This document shows positions 1 through 8,807 of a DNA stretch of 64,000 bases, piece by piece. This stretch comes from Planctomycetota bacterium. Lineage in GTDB: Bacteria; Planctomycetota; UBA11346. The first letter of the stretch is position 1; every line of letters starts with the position of its first letter. The stretch covers positions 1-64,000 of the forward strand of contig BJHQ01000018.1 in NCBI GenBank assembly GCA_014193115.1, given 5' to 3'. The position numbers and the translations under genes were made by a program. The notes under the pieces are model-generated. The model had not been told where the DNA came from. It was given only the letters and a program-made list of their open reading frames with translations, and made no database searches.

Positions 1-74
1 GAGAAAGGTGGAGGAGACGCACGAAGGATCGGCGGATGGGAGCATCCGCACAACGCTCCAAGAGGCCTGGATCC

Positions 75-91
75 GTCCGAAGGACTTTTTT
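75..91 (+). terminator. Weak terminator-like hairpin with T-run
   Basis: GTCC-GAA-GGAC can form a 4-bp stem followed directly by six T residues. A separate 6-bp hairpin, CGGATG/CATCCG, lies at 33-48. Together they could end a transcript entering from the left, or form part of the leader of the gene at 225. The stem is short, so this is tentative. No convincing protein is visible between 1 and 224. Confidence 0.25.
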
Positions 92-224
92 CAAGGCAAC
101 CCAGCGGGGGGTTATGCAATCGCCCTGCGGATAATATCGATCGTCCCGTTGACGCGCCGGCCAGTTGGTAAAATGCCAGCCGTGTCTGCGGATTCCCTGC
201 GGACCCGACTGACGAGGATCCTTC

Positions 225-1184
225 ATGAACATCTATCAACCAGACGGATGGAACATCCGCCGCGAGCCGCCGGTGATCGATACGATCCTGCGTTCTTTGC
301 ATGCGACAGAGGCGCTCACAAGCCGCGTAAAAAACATTACGTATCAGCCCCAATCAGAAAATCGCGGAGGTGGTGTCCATTTCGCAGGACTGCGACGGAT
401 CGATGACTCCCCGGTCATCATCAAGGTGGGCGCCTTCCGCGATGAAGTGTCGTGGACCCAGGCCATCGCTGAGCGATGCCCCGATTTGGGCGCGGAACTG
501 CTTGCCTCAGGAATGCAGTTGGGTGATCGAGCGGTCGGATGGTTGGCCAGTCGATGGATTCCCTATGGCCCCCTTGGTCCGCTATGGCATGGAAATGAAT
601 TCAAACTGTTGATGGAGGCCGGTGTGAGATTCCAAGCGGTGGCGGCAGGAGTGGATCTTCCGGCCCCCATGATGACCGAGGACCGTTTGCGACGAGTTCT
701 GCAACGCGCTGTTGCGTTGGATGCCCCGGGAGAGGCCCGATCGCTGATCGAACGCCTCAGCACGGATTGGGCCTGGCTGACCGCGCGTTTTTCCTCAGCC
801 GTCTGTCATGGCGACCTGCATCTCGCCAACGCCTTGAGCCATCATCCCCCGCCAGGAGGTCCGGCGGTATTGATCGATTTCCAGCCGATACGGCAGCCAT
901 GGACCCTAGACGCCGCCTATTGCCACGCTTTCCAGATTGCAGATCCCACACGTCCTGGGAGTCAGCGCCTGGTTTCACTGATGGCACAAGCGCGGTATGA
1001 TGCCGGCCTGGACGATCGGTTGCCGGAAAGCCACGATTTGGAGCGGGCAGAGCAGGTGTGCCGAGCCTGGATGGCACTGCGGCTGTGGCAGAATCCAGGC
1101 ATCGACCGCACGCAACGGACTTTCATTGAGGGCATCTCCGGCTGCATCGCGTCCGCTCTTGCAAACCAGCATGGCGTGTCATGA
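225..1184 (+). CDS. APH-fold phosphotransferase
   Basis: The protein has 319 residues and the aminoglycoside phosphotransferase/choline kinase fold. The catalytic loop HGDLHLAN is at residues 195-202 and the metal-binding IDFQ at 217-220, which are the Brenner-type motif and the DFG equivalent of this superfamily. An ATP-binding lysine is plausible at K67 (IIKVG). The family phosphorylates small hydroxylated substrates such as aminoglycosides, sugars, homoserine or choline. The true substrate cannot be read from the sequence, so a resistance role should not be assumed. It is a single gene convergent with clpB. The ATG at 225 follows GAGGATCC, a moderate ribosome binding site. There is no signal peptide, so it is expected in the cytoplasm. 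Confidence 0.75.
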   Translation: MNIYQPDGWNIRREPPVIDTILRSLHATEALTSRVKNITYQPQSENRGGGVHFAGLRRIDDSPVIIKVGAFRDEVSWTQAIAERCPDLGAELLASGMQLGDRAVGWLASRWIPYGPLGPLWHGNEFKLLMEAGVRFQAVAAGVDLPAPMMTEDRLRRVLQRAVALDAPGEARSLIERLSTDWAWLTARFSSAVCHGDLHLANALSHHPPPGGPAVLIDFQPIRQPWTLDAAYCHAFQIADPTRPGSQRLVSLMAQARYDAGLDDRLPESHDLERAEQVCRAWMALRLWQNPGIDRTQRTFIEGISGCIASALANQHGVS

Positions 1185-1276
1185 AACCGTTATGGTTTGC
1201 TCACCGAGTCCTTCCCGGGGATGCGCAAGGCCCGCCCATACCGCTGGCGCTTCCTGCCCCAACCGCCGTTTCTTGT

Positions 1277-3859
1277 TCACCCCACCCGTAAGCCTTCCTC
1301 GCCATCGGCGTCGATGCTGATCGTGGTCCCATCTTGCAGTTCGCCGGCAAGGATGTTCCGGGACAAGGCATCGACGATCTGCTTTTCCAAATAGCGCTTC
1401 AACGGCCGGGCACCGTACTGCGGATCATAGCCTTCTTGGAGGATCCGGTCGAGTCCGGCCTCGGTCAGGGCCAGGTGGATATGACGGTCCTTCATCCGTT
1501 CCTCGATCCGGTTCAGCTGCTGGCCGATGATGGTCTTCAGGTGCATCCGGGTCAGCGGGGTGAAGACGACGATGTCGTTCAGCCGGTTGAGGAACTCGGG
1601 GCGGAAGAATCCACGCACCACCTCCAGCACTTTTTCCCGGGTGCCTTCCATCAGTTCGCCACTGCGGGTGACCCCGGCGAGCAGGTGGTCGGCGCCGAGG
1701 TTGCTGGTCAGCAGCAGCACGGTCTCGCGGAAGCTGACCTCGCGCCCTTTGCCGTCGGTCAGGCGGCCTTCATCGAGCACTTGCAGCAGGGCGTTCATCA
1801 CCTGGGGATGGGCCTTTTCGACCTCATCGAAGAGCACGACCGTCGATGGTTGGCGGCGCACCGCCTCGGTCAGCTGGCCGCCTTCGTCGTGGCCGATGTA
1901 GCCGGGCGGCGAACCGATCAGCCGGGCGACGCTGTGCGGTTCCATGTATTCCGACATGTCGAGGCGGACCAGGTGGGTCTCGTCGTCGAACAGCTCGGCG
2001 GCGAGGGCCTTGGCTAATTCGGTCTTGCCCACGCCGGTCGGGCCGAGGAACAGGAACGAACCGAGCGGCTGACGCTGATCAGCAAGGCCGGCCCGGGCGC
2101 GAAGCACCGCGTTGGACACCGCCGTGATCGCCTCGTCCTGGCCGATCACCCGCTGGCGCAGGCGGTCAGCGAGTTTCAGCAGGCGTTCGCGCTCGCCTTC
2201 GGTCAGGCGGCTGGCGGGGATGCCGGTCCAGCGCGACACCACCATGGCGATCTGGTCCGGGCCGATGGTTTCGCTGACCAATCTGGTGGCGCCGGAATCG
2301 GTCGCTGCGTCGAGGTCGGCGATCTCCTTCTCGATGCCGGGGATGATGCCGTAACGCAGCTCCGCGACCTTGTTCAGTTCGTAGCGCCGCTCGGCCAGCT
2401 CGATCGCGCGGCGGGCTTCCTCCAGCTTGGTGCGGAGCACGCGCCGCTGGTCGGCCACGGCTTTTTCCTGCTGATGGCGGGAACGCAGGGCGCCGAGCTC
2501 CTCTTTCAGGTGGGACAGCTCCTCGTTGACTTTGACCAGGCGGTCCCGGCTGCCGGCGTCGACCTCCCGGGCCAGGGCGGTGGCTTCGACCTCCAACTGC
2601 AATTTCCGGCGCTCCCGCTGGTCGATCTCCGCCGGGCTGCTGTCGAGCTCGACCCGGGCGGTGGCGCAGGCCTCGTCGATCAGATCGATGGCCTTGTCGG
2701 GCAGGAAACGATCAGCGATATAGCGATGGGCCAGGCGCGCCGCGGCGACCAAGGCGGCGTCAGCCAGTCTGACGCCGTGGTGGCGCTCATAGCGATCGCG
2801 CAGACCGCGGAGGATCGACACGGTATCTTCCACCGATGGCTCGCCGACCATGACCGGCTGGAAACGACGCTCGAACGCAGGGTCTTTTTCGATGTGCTTG
2901 CGGTACTCATCGAGCGTGGTGGCGCCGATGCAGTGCAGTTCGCCCCGGGCGAGCATCGGCTTGAGCAGATTGGCCGCGTCCATCGCGCCGTCGGTCTTGC
3001 CGGCGCCGACCAGCTGGTGCATTTCGTCGATGAACAGGATGACCTTGCCCGATGCGGCTTTGACCTCGTCGAGCACGCCCTTCAACCGTTCTTCGAACTC
3101 GCCGCGGTATTTGGCGCCGGCGACCAGGGCGCCGAGGTCCAGGGCCACGACCCGCTTGTCCTTGAGGCCTTCCGGCACGTCGCCTTGGACGATGCGGTTG
3201 GCGAGGCCTTCGACGATGGCGGTCTTGCCCACGCCAGGCTCGCCGACCAGCACCGGGTTGTTCTTGGTCCGGCGCGACAAGACCCGGATCACCCGGCGGA
3301 TCTCCACGTCGCGGCCGATGACCGGATCGAGTTTCCCGGCCTTGGCGTCGGCCACCAGATCGCGGCCGTATTTGTTCAGCGCCTCATAGGTGTTCTCGGC
3401 CTGGTCGCCGGTGACGGTGCGGCCTTTGCGGACTTCATCGATGGCCGTGGCCAGTTTGGCCTTCTGCACGCCGGCCTGCTGGAGGATCTGCCCGATCTTG
3501 CGGTCATCGGCCAGGGCCAGCACCAGGTGCTCGATGGCGAGATGCGAATCGCCACGTCGTTTCTGGTCGTCCTGTGCTTTTTGCAGGACCTTGACCGTCT
3601 CCGGCGCCAAGGGCACCTCGTCCGGGCGTTCGCTGCGGCTGGGATGTTCGGTAAGGGCCTTGTCGACGGCGGTCTGAAGGGCAGTCCGGTTTCCTCCTGC
3701 CTTATCGACCAGGCTGCTCGCCAAGCCATCGCGGTCGGCAATCAAAGCCGCCAGCAGGTGGAGCGGCTCCAGCACGGGATGGCGGTGCTCCGCAGCCAGT
3801 GCCTGGGCAGCAGAGAGCGCCAGGCGGGTTTTTTCGGTGAATGTGCGGGGGTCGAACAT
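1277..3859 (-). CDS. clpB: ATP-dependent disaggregase ClpB
   Basis: This is a full-length ClpB of 860 residues, the usual size. An N-terminal Clp-N repeat domain (about 1-145) is followed by AAA1 with Walker A GEPGVGKT at 206-213 and Walker B ILFIDE. Next come the long charged coiled-coil middle domain that distinguishes ClpB from ClpA/ClpC, then AAA2 with GPTGVGKT and [11 protein letters not shown]. ClpB works with DnaK/DnaJ/GrpE to pull apart aggregated proteins in the cytoplasm after heat stress. The frame stays open upstream, but the ATG at 3859 has GGAGG five bases before it and begins with the conserved N-domain, so it is chosen. It is divergent from the FHA-pseudokinase gene. No CIRCE-type operator was seen in the 249 bases between them. 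Confidence 0.96.
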   Translation of the reverse strand: MFDPRTFTEKTRLALSAAQALAAEHRHPVLEPLHLLAALIADRDGLASSLVDKAGGNRTALQTAVDKALTEHPSRSERPDEVPLAPETVKVLQKAQDDQKRRGDSHLAIEHLVLALADDRKIGQILQQAGVQKAKLATAIDEVRKGRTVTGDQAENTYEALNKYGRDLVADAKAGKLDPVIGRDVEIRRVIRVLSRRTKNNPVLVGEPGVGKTAIVEGLANRIVQGDVPEGLKDKRVVALDLGALVAGAKYRGEFEERLKGVLDEVKAASGKVILFIDEMHQLVGAGKTDGAMDAANLLKPMLARGELHCIGATTLDEYRKHIEKDPAFERRFQPVMVGEPSVEDTVSILRGLRDRYERHHGVRLADAALVAAARLAHRYIADRFLPDKAIDLIDEACATARVELDSSPAEIDQRERRKLQLEVEATALAREVDAGSRDRLVKVNEELSHLKEELGALRSRHQQEKAVADQRRVLRTKLEEARRAIELAERRYELNKVAELRYGIIPGIEKEIADLDAATDSGATRLVSETIGPDQIAMVVSRWTGIPASRLTEGERERLLKLADRLRQRVIGQDEAITAVSNAVLRARAGLADQRQPLGSFLFLGPTGVGKTELAKALAAELFDDETHLVRLDMSEYMEPHSVARLIGSPPGYIGHDEGGQLTEAVRRQPSTVVLFDEVEKAHPQVMNALLQVLDEGRLTDGKGREVSFRETVLLLTSNLGADHLLAGVTRSGELMEGTREKVLEVVRGFFRPEFLNRLNDIVVFTPLTRMHLKTIIGQQLNRIEERMKDRHIHLALTEAGLDRILQEGYDPQYGARPLKRYLEKQIVDALSRNILAGELQDGTTISIDADGEEGLRVG

Positions 3860-4108
3860 GGGAGCCTCCATCCGTCCACGAGCATGGATCGTGCCGGGAT
3901 GAATCCATGTCGGAATGATTCGGTGCGGCAGGCGATTCCAGTGACGACAAACCACGAGCCGTGGACACGCCGGGCAGGTCCTGGCTCGGCGCCTGCTTTC
4001 TGCACGGGCCAAGGGCGGTACAAACCCCGTCCGCGTGCTTGTCACATCACGAACCAGCCCCGCGTAGGTCAACGCGGCAACGTCAGCCGCGTAAAGTCGG
4101 ATGCCTTC

Positions 4109-6364
4109 ATGCTCGACCTGAATCAGCCGTGGATCCTCCGGGTGCGCCGACCGGGCCGAGCCGGCAACGAAATCGCTCTCGATGGTCACGGCTGCAACCG
4201 TTTGGGTCTGGGTCCAGGGGAATCCGTCGATGTCTGGCTGCCGAATGACTTCCAACCCGGGCCGGGCGGGTCGCCGTCCCAAGGTAGTGCTGAGCTGGTC
4301 CGTGTGGGCGACGGGTGGATGCTGCAACGGATCGGCAGCGGGCCGATCCCGCTGCTCGACGGCAGCCGGGCCAACGTCGGTAACTGGGAGATTTCCGTCC
4401 ATCGTAGGAACCTGATCGGCACTCGGTTGGAGGTGCTGACCGGACCGCCGGACCTACCTGCCGGTACCGTTGTGCCGATCCCGGGGCCGCGGGCCTCCAT
4501 CGGTCGGGACAGCGACTGCGCCGTTCGCCTGGACATCGCCGGCATCAGCCGCCGGCATGCGGAAATCGCCCATATCGAAGACCGGTGGCGGTTGAATGAT
4601 ACCGATTCGCTCAACGGGACCTATCTGAACGGAGATCCGGTACGGCGTCCGATGTGGCTGGCTGGTGGCGATCGGATCGTGATTGGCCGGACGGTGGTCG
4701 AGTTCAGCGATGGGCGAGGCACCGACCTTGGCCTGACTACGATCGACACCACCCTCGGACCGGCGCGGCTGCAAGGACTTGCTGGCTGGGGAAGCTTCGG
4801 CGGCACCTGGCGGGCCCGGGTCAGCGACGGACCGCACCTAGGCAAGCTGCTGGCGGTGAAGATCCTCGATCCCGGATGTGCAGCGGATTTCGATGAGGCT
4901 TCGCTTTTCCTGGAAAACGCCCGGCCGTTGGTGGATCATCCGAACCTGGTCAAGCGCTATCCGCCGACCACTGCCGGACTGCCAGGTCCAGCGGCGGTGC
5001 AGGACTGGTGCGCTCAGGGGTCCCTGGCCGACCTGCTTGCCGCAGGCCAGCCCTTGCCGCCGGATCGATGCCTGGACCTGGCGGCGGCGGTCGCTGCCGG
5101 GCTTGGCGCCGCCGGCCGCGGCCATCGTGGCCTGCGCCCGAGCAACATCCTGATCCATGGCGGGCGTTTCCTGGTCGGGGACCTGGACTTGTGCGCCCGC
5201 TTCGATCCCCACCACCCCGAGGAATCCCCGGATCCGCGCTGGATCAGCCCGGAAGAAGCGGAAGGCGCACAGGCCAACGAGCGCGCAAACCGCTTCAGCC
5301 TCGGCCTGCTGCTCTACCATGCTGCCACCGGCCGTCCGCCCTATGTCGGACAGACCCGGGCCGAATTGGCCGCAGTCCGCCTGCAAGGAAGCCTGCCCCA
5401 CCCGCGTACCCTGGTCGACGATCTGCCGGCCGGATTAGAAGCCCTGATCGGTCATTTGCTGGCCCGCGAACCCCGCCAACGCTTTGCTGACTGGGCCGAG
5501 GTCGCGGCCACCGTCCAAGCCATTCGCGCAGGCAAGATTCCCAATCCGCCGTCGGTCGGGACTTCGGCCATCGGCTCCCAGCCGGGCAGTGTGCGGCTGA
5601 TCGGCACCGCCGGACGGAGCCACAGTTTCCTCCACGGTGGACGGACGGTGGGATTGCAGCCGTGGGTCTGGGCCGCGGTGGTGATCCTGACCGTGTCCGC
5701 CATCGCCGTGGTGGTGGCCAGAGCGGCGATGTCAGGTCCGGGGAACAGGTCCATCCCGCCGCCAGCGCTGGCAGCCGAGCAGGCGCCGCAGCGGCTGCAT
5801 CTGGACTGGTGCCGCCCAGGCATCTGGGAGCGCGGTACCGTGGTGCTGCGGGATCACCGGTCGCTCACCGGCAGCTTCCAGATTCAAGGCTCGTCTCTCT
5901 CCATGCAGACCGGATCGATCGAGGTGATCCCGATCGAACAGATCGCCTCGGTCGCCTTTGCACCGCCGGCAATTGCATCAACCGGGAACGAGCTCTTCGC
6001 CCGCCAGCGGTTTGCAGAAGCAGCCGAGGCCTTCGCCCGGGCCTTGGCCACACCAGAAGGCGCCGGCGATCCGTATCTGCGTTCGGCAGCCGAGCGTGCC
6101 AGGCGATCCGCTGAACAAGTTGCGGCGGCTGCGGCGGCGGTGCCGGTGGCGATCCTCGCCGGCGATCACCGGGCGGTGCTCGATGCAGTGGCCGACTACG
6201 TCGCTGTCGCCCACCCCGAACGTTTGGAGCCGGCCTGGGCTGCAGCCGTGTGCACTGCCTGGATGCATCTGGCCAAAGCCGATCCGAAAGACCTCGATCG
6301 CTGGCACCAGGCCGCGTCGGCCGCCGGCATCGACCTGGGCGCGCCGTGTCCACCTGGGAAATGA
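4109..6364 (+). CDS. FHA-pseudokinase transmembrane protein
   Basis: This 751-residue protein starts with about 110 residues of unassigned sequence. An FHA domain follows (about 112-200) with the phosphothreonine-binding signature GR at 132-133, SRRH at 147-150 and N-G-T at 169-171. A Hanks-type kinase fold occupies about 215-470. The VAIK-type lysine is present (K251), but the catalytic loop reads HRGLRPSN (339-346), so the HRD aspartate is glycine, and the DFG motif reads DLD (358-360). This predicts a pseudokinase. A single transmembrane helix (about 519-540) leads to a periplasmic C-terminus rich in short alanine helices that resemble TPR. I infer a phospho-dependent scaffold or sensor, not an enzyme. 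The start at ATG 4109 is a guess with a weak ribosome site. It diverges from clpB. Confidence 0.8.
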   Translation: MLDLNQPWILRVRRPGRAGNEIALDGHGCNRLGLGPGESVDVWLPNDFQPGPGGSPSQGSAELVRVGDGWMLQRIGSGPIPLLDGSRANVGNWEISVHRRNLIGTRLEVLTGPPDLPAGTVVPIPGPRASIGRDSDCAVRLDIAGISRRHAEIAHIEDRWRLNDTDSLNGTYLNGDPVRRPMWLAGGDRIVIGRTVVEFSDGRGTDLGLTTIDTTLGPARLQGLAGWGSFGGTWRARVSDGPHLGKLLAVKILDPGCAADFDEASLFLENARPLVDHPNLVKRYPPTTAGLPGPAAVQDWCAQGSLADLLAAGQPLPPDRCLDLAAAVAAGLGAAGRGHRGLRPSNILIHGGRFLVGDLDLCARFDPHHPEESPDPRWISPEEAEGAQANERANRFSLGLLLYHAATGRPPYVGQTRAELAAVRLQGSLPHPRTLVDDLPAGLEALIGHLLAREPRQRFADWAEVAATVQAIRAGKIPNPPSVGTSAIGSQPGSVRLIGTAGRSHSFLHGGRTVGLQPWVWAAVVILTVSAIAVVVARAAMSGPGNRSIPPPALAAEQAPQRLHLDWCRPGIWERGTVVLRDHRSLTGSFQIQGSSLSMQTGSIEVIPIEQIASVAFAPPAIASTGNELFARQRFAEAAEAFARALATPEGAGDPYLRSAAERARRSAEQVAAAAAAVPVAILAGDHRAVLDAVADYVAVAHPERLEPAWAAAVCTAWMHLAKADPKDLDRWHQAASAAGIDLGAPCPPGK

Positions 6365-6431
6365 CCACGCGATTCCTGGAGCCGCCCGATCGCCGTTCCC
6401 GCGGCAGTCGAACCCGGTTGTCTGAATGAAT

Positions 6432-6467
6432 GGACTGCGGCCAGCGTGACCTGGCAGGCCGCAGTCC
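6432..6467. terminator. Perfect 11-bp hairpin between convergent genes
   Basis: GGACTGCGGCC (6432-6442) and GGCCGCAGTCC (6457-6467) are exact inverted copies with a 14-base loop. They lie in the 124-base gap between the ends of the pseudokinase and fucosidase genes, where a bidirectional terminator is expected. There is no T-run, so the hairpin may act as a 3' end stabiliser or need a factor. Confidence 0.6.
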
Positions 6468-6488
6468 GTCGTCCGCTGGCGGCGCGGA

Positions 6489-7811
6489 TCACTCCTTCAG
6501 GAACAGCTCGATCACCGGCACGATCACGTCCTTGGGCTGGTTCGGTGGCATTTTCAAACTGAGCACATCTCGGCCGATGCCTGCATTTTCATTGTGTCTT
6601 TCCTGCCATTGTTCGAGGCCCTGCATGAGCACTTCGGAACTGTCGTGGAGCAGCTGGGCATATTCGACGCGCCCGGCCAGGCCAGGCAGGTGGAGGATCC
6701 GGTAGGGCCAGGACAGCACATGCACATACAGCCGGCGGGTCTCGGGATTCCAGGTCAAGGCGCAGCCGTCGGGCCGCGGGATGTCGGCAGGGGCTTCGGT
6801 GCAGCCGGTGATGCTGCGGCCATGGCGGCGCATCCAGGTTCCGATGTCGGCCAAGCGCGACAGGGCCCGGGCGTCTATTTCGCCGCGTCCGGTTGGTCCG
6901 ATATTTAATAGGAGGTTGCCGCCCTTGGCGACGCAGTCGATCAGGGTGCGGATCAACTCGTCGGAACTGCGATAGCGGTCGAGCAGGGCATCATCGCGGT
7001 CATAGCCCCAGCTCCAGCACAGGGTCTGGCAGGCCTCCCACACCACCTTCTGGCCACCATGGCGGTACCATTGCCGTGGCTGGAACTGCTCAGGGGTATG
7101 GATGTCGCCAACGCCTGGGATGTCGAGACGATCATCGACGATGATGTCTGGCCGCAGTTTGCGGACCATCTCGATCAGCTGATCACTCTCCCAGTCGGCC
7201 CGGCCCTTGCCGCTTCCGTCGGCCTTGGGGTACGAGAAATCGAACCAGAGCACATCGATATCACCGTAATTGGTGAGCAGTTCACGCACCTGATTGCGCA
7301 TGTAGGCGGCGTAGCGGCGCTGGTCGCGTCCGGCGTTGAGCTTGGCCCGCTCGTCGGCGCTGAGGTGGGCGTATGGCCCGATGTGCGGATCGACGATGAA
7401 GTCGGGATGGCTCCAGTCGAGGAGACTGTAATAGCAGCCGGCGCGGACTCCGTGGGACCGGAAGGCGTCGAGCATCGGCCGGAGCAGATCGCGCTTGGCT
7501 GGGCTGTTGGTGGCCTTGTAGTCGGTGTGGGCGCTGTCGAACAAGCAGAAGCCTTCGTGGTGCTTGGCGGTCACCACCATGTATTTCATGCCGGCTCCGG
7601 CTGCGGCGGCGGCCCACAGGTTGGGATCATACAAGTCGGGATCGAAGCGCGGAAAGTAACGCTGGCGGTAGACCGCAGGCGGGATCTTCTCACGGGCCAT
7701 CAGCCATTCATGGCGGGCGCCGAGGGAATACAGACCCCAATGGATGAACATGCCGAAGCGTTCGCGGACGAACCACGAGGTATCTCCGGCTCCGTAGGGA
7801 TGGGCGAGCAT
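6489..7811 (-). CDS. Alpha-L-fucosidase, GH29
   Basis: The protein has 440 residues and a GH29 (beta/alpha)8 catalytic domain. Visible family features are FGMFIHWGLYS near the N-terminus (19-29), TAKHHEGF (81-88), SLLDWSHPDF (129-138) and the nucleophile aspartate in DVLWFDF (D191). GLLNIGP-type residues (LLLNIGPTGRG) follow. The enzyme hydrolyses terminal alpha-L-fucose from glycans with retention of configuration. No signal peptide is present, so it probably acts on imported fuco-oligosaccharides in the cytoplasm. The ATG at 7811 has AAGGA seven bases upstream and begins just before the conserved domain. There is no sulfatase or transporter directly beside it. A 9-bp inverted repeat lies just upstream. 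Confidence 0.9.
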   Translation of the reverse strand: MLAHPYGAGDTSWFVRERFGMFIHWGLYSLGARHEWLMAREKIPPAVYRQRYFPRFDPDLYDPNLWAAAAAGAGMKYMVVTAKHHEGFCLFDSAHTDYKATNSPAKRDLLRPMLDAFRSHGVRAGCYYSLLDWSHPDFIVDPHIGPYAHLSADERAKLNAGRDQRRYAAYMRNQVRELLTNYGDIDVLWFDFSYPKADGSGKGRADWESDQLIEMVRKLRPDIIVDDRLDIPGVGDIHTPEQFQPRQWYRHGGQKVVWEACQTLCWSWGYDRDDALLDRYRSSDELIRTLIDCVAKGGNLLLNIGPTGRGEIDARALSRLADIGTWMRRHGRSITGCTEAPADIPRPDGCALTWNPETRRLYVHVLSWPYRILHLPGLAGRVEYAQLLHDSSEVLMQGLEQWQERHNENAGIGRDVLSLKMPPNQPKDVIVPVIELFLKE

Positions 7812-7828
7812 GCGGTTCCTTGCAGGGA

Positions 7829-7864
7829 CGAGGGTCCTTCGCAGCGTCGGGAGGCGGACCCTCG
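7829..7864 (-). promoter_or_regulatory. 9-bp inverted repeat upstream of fucosidase
   Basis: CGAGGGTCC (7829-7837) and GGACCCTCG (7856-7864) are perfect inverted copies 18 bases apart, 18-53 bases before the fucosidase start codon. This could be an operator for a dimeric repressor or a hairpin in the leader RNA. No regulator gene is adjacent. Confidence 0.35.
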
Positions 7865-7983
7865 ACGGCAATTCCCGTTCAGCGTGCTTTGTATCCGTTC
7901 ACGGCATGCGCCCATGCAGGCGAGGTGATCGGCGACCACGCCGGCGTGATCGCCAAACGGCGAGGCTCGCCTGCCGGCGCCGC

Positions 7984-8670
7984 TCAGGAACGGCTGTCGA
8001 GGGGATGGTAGCGGTGGACGATCTGCTGGACCGGTTCGCAGCGGTCGTCGCTGCCGAGATGCTTGAAATCGCCAAGGATTCCGCTGAGGCGCCAGGTGCG
8101 GTCCATCAGCTTCGGCCGGGTCGCGACGGTGATCGCGCAGGGGTGCCAGTCGAGGGTGACGGCGCGACCGGTCATCCGGTTGAGCAGTTCCTTCAGGATG
8201 ATCTCGTGCGAAACGATGGCGATGCGCTGGGCGAACGGTTTCATCGCTTTGAGTTCATTCACCACTTTGCCGATCCGTTCGTTGAGCGTGCGGTCGGATT
8301 CGGGATGCGACGGCTTGCCTGCGCCTTCGCGGCGTTTGGCCCAGGCCGGATCCATGGCGCTGGTCGGGCTGAACGGGCTGCCGAGCACGTCGGACAGCAG
8401 CACCTCGCCCACCTGCCAATCCGCGGTGACCGTGGTCGCGCAGGCCGGGGCGATGACATCGGCGGTCTCCAGGCAGCGGCGGAAGGGCGAGGCGATCACG
8501 GCGTCGGCTCCACCCAGCGATTTGAGATGGTTTGCTGTCGCTTGGGCTTGGCGCAGACCGATCTCGGCCAGACCAGGATCGAGGCGCAGGTGCGGTGGCG
8601 TGCCCCGTTCCTTCAGCTGCTGGTCCCATGACACCGGGTAACCGTGGCGGATCAGGATGATGGTCTGCAT
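7984..8670 (-). CDS. Histidine phosphatase family protein
   Basis: This 228-residue protein belongs to the branch-1 histidine phosphatase (phosphoglycerate mutase-like) superfamily. It carries the phospho-acceptor motif LIRHG at 6-10 (H9), the second arginine in SPFRR (61-65) and the second catalytic histidine in VSHEI (H155). Members remove phosphate from sugars, nucleotides, proteins or phosphohistidine, and this copy gives no clear hint which. The ATG at 8670 begins directly at the beta-strand before RHG, as is normal for the family. The 172-base gap to the fucosidase start argues against tight coupling. It is divergent from the seven-gene operon that starts at 8808. Confidence 0.8.
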   Translation of the reverse strand: MQTIILIRHGYPVSWDQQLKERGTPPHLRLDPGLAEIGLRQAQATANHLKSLGGADAVIASPFRRCLETADVIAPACATTVTADWQVGEVLLSDVLGSPFSPTSAMDPAWAKRREGAGKPSHPESDRTLNERIGKVVNELKAMKPFAQRIAIVSHEIILKELLNRMTGRAVTLDWHPCAITVATRPKLMDRTWRLSGILGDFKHLGSDDRCEPVQQIVHRYHPLDSRS

Positions 8671-8776
8671 GGGACGGCCGAATGTAGCCGGATCGCACCG
8701 CTGGAAAGCCCGTCCCTGTGGACCTGGGCCAACGGATTCCTGCCGCAAAGCGGGGGGCCAGCGTCGCGCAACTGAG

Positions 8777-8793
8777 GTCTGGGACTGCCAGAC
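8777..8793 (+). promoter_or_regulatory. Small leader hairpin before the aldolase operon
   Basis: GTCTGG (8777-8782) and CCAGAC (8788-8793) form a 6-bp inverted repeat with a 5-base loop, ending 14 bases before the first start codon of the operon. It may be an operator half-site pair or an RNA hairpin. The first gene shows no clear Shine-Dalgarno sequence in this stretch. Confidence 0.25.
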
Positions 8794-8807
8794 TCCCCGC
8801 GATCCCC

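Noticed and set aside
225..1184. Calling the APH-fold protein an aminoglycoside-resistance gene
   Set aside because: The superfamily is broad, and nothing in the sequence or context points to an antibiotic substrate.
2474..4108. A long open frame on the plus strand continuous with the FHA-pseudokinase, running antisense through clpB
   Set aside because: It is the mirror of clpB codons, an effect of high G+C. The encoded peptide is low-complexity, and the FHA protein has a sensible start at 4109.
3860..4108. A CIRCE or sigma-32-type heat-shock promoter for clpB
   Set aside because: No TTAGCACTC-N9-GAGTGCTAA or good sigma-32 pair was found by eye; only a short CCACG/CGTGG hairpin is present.
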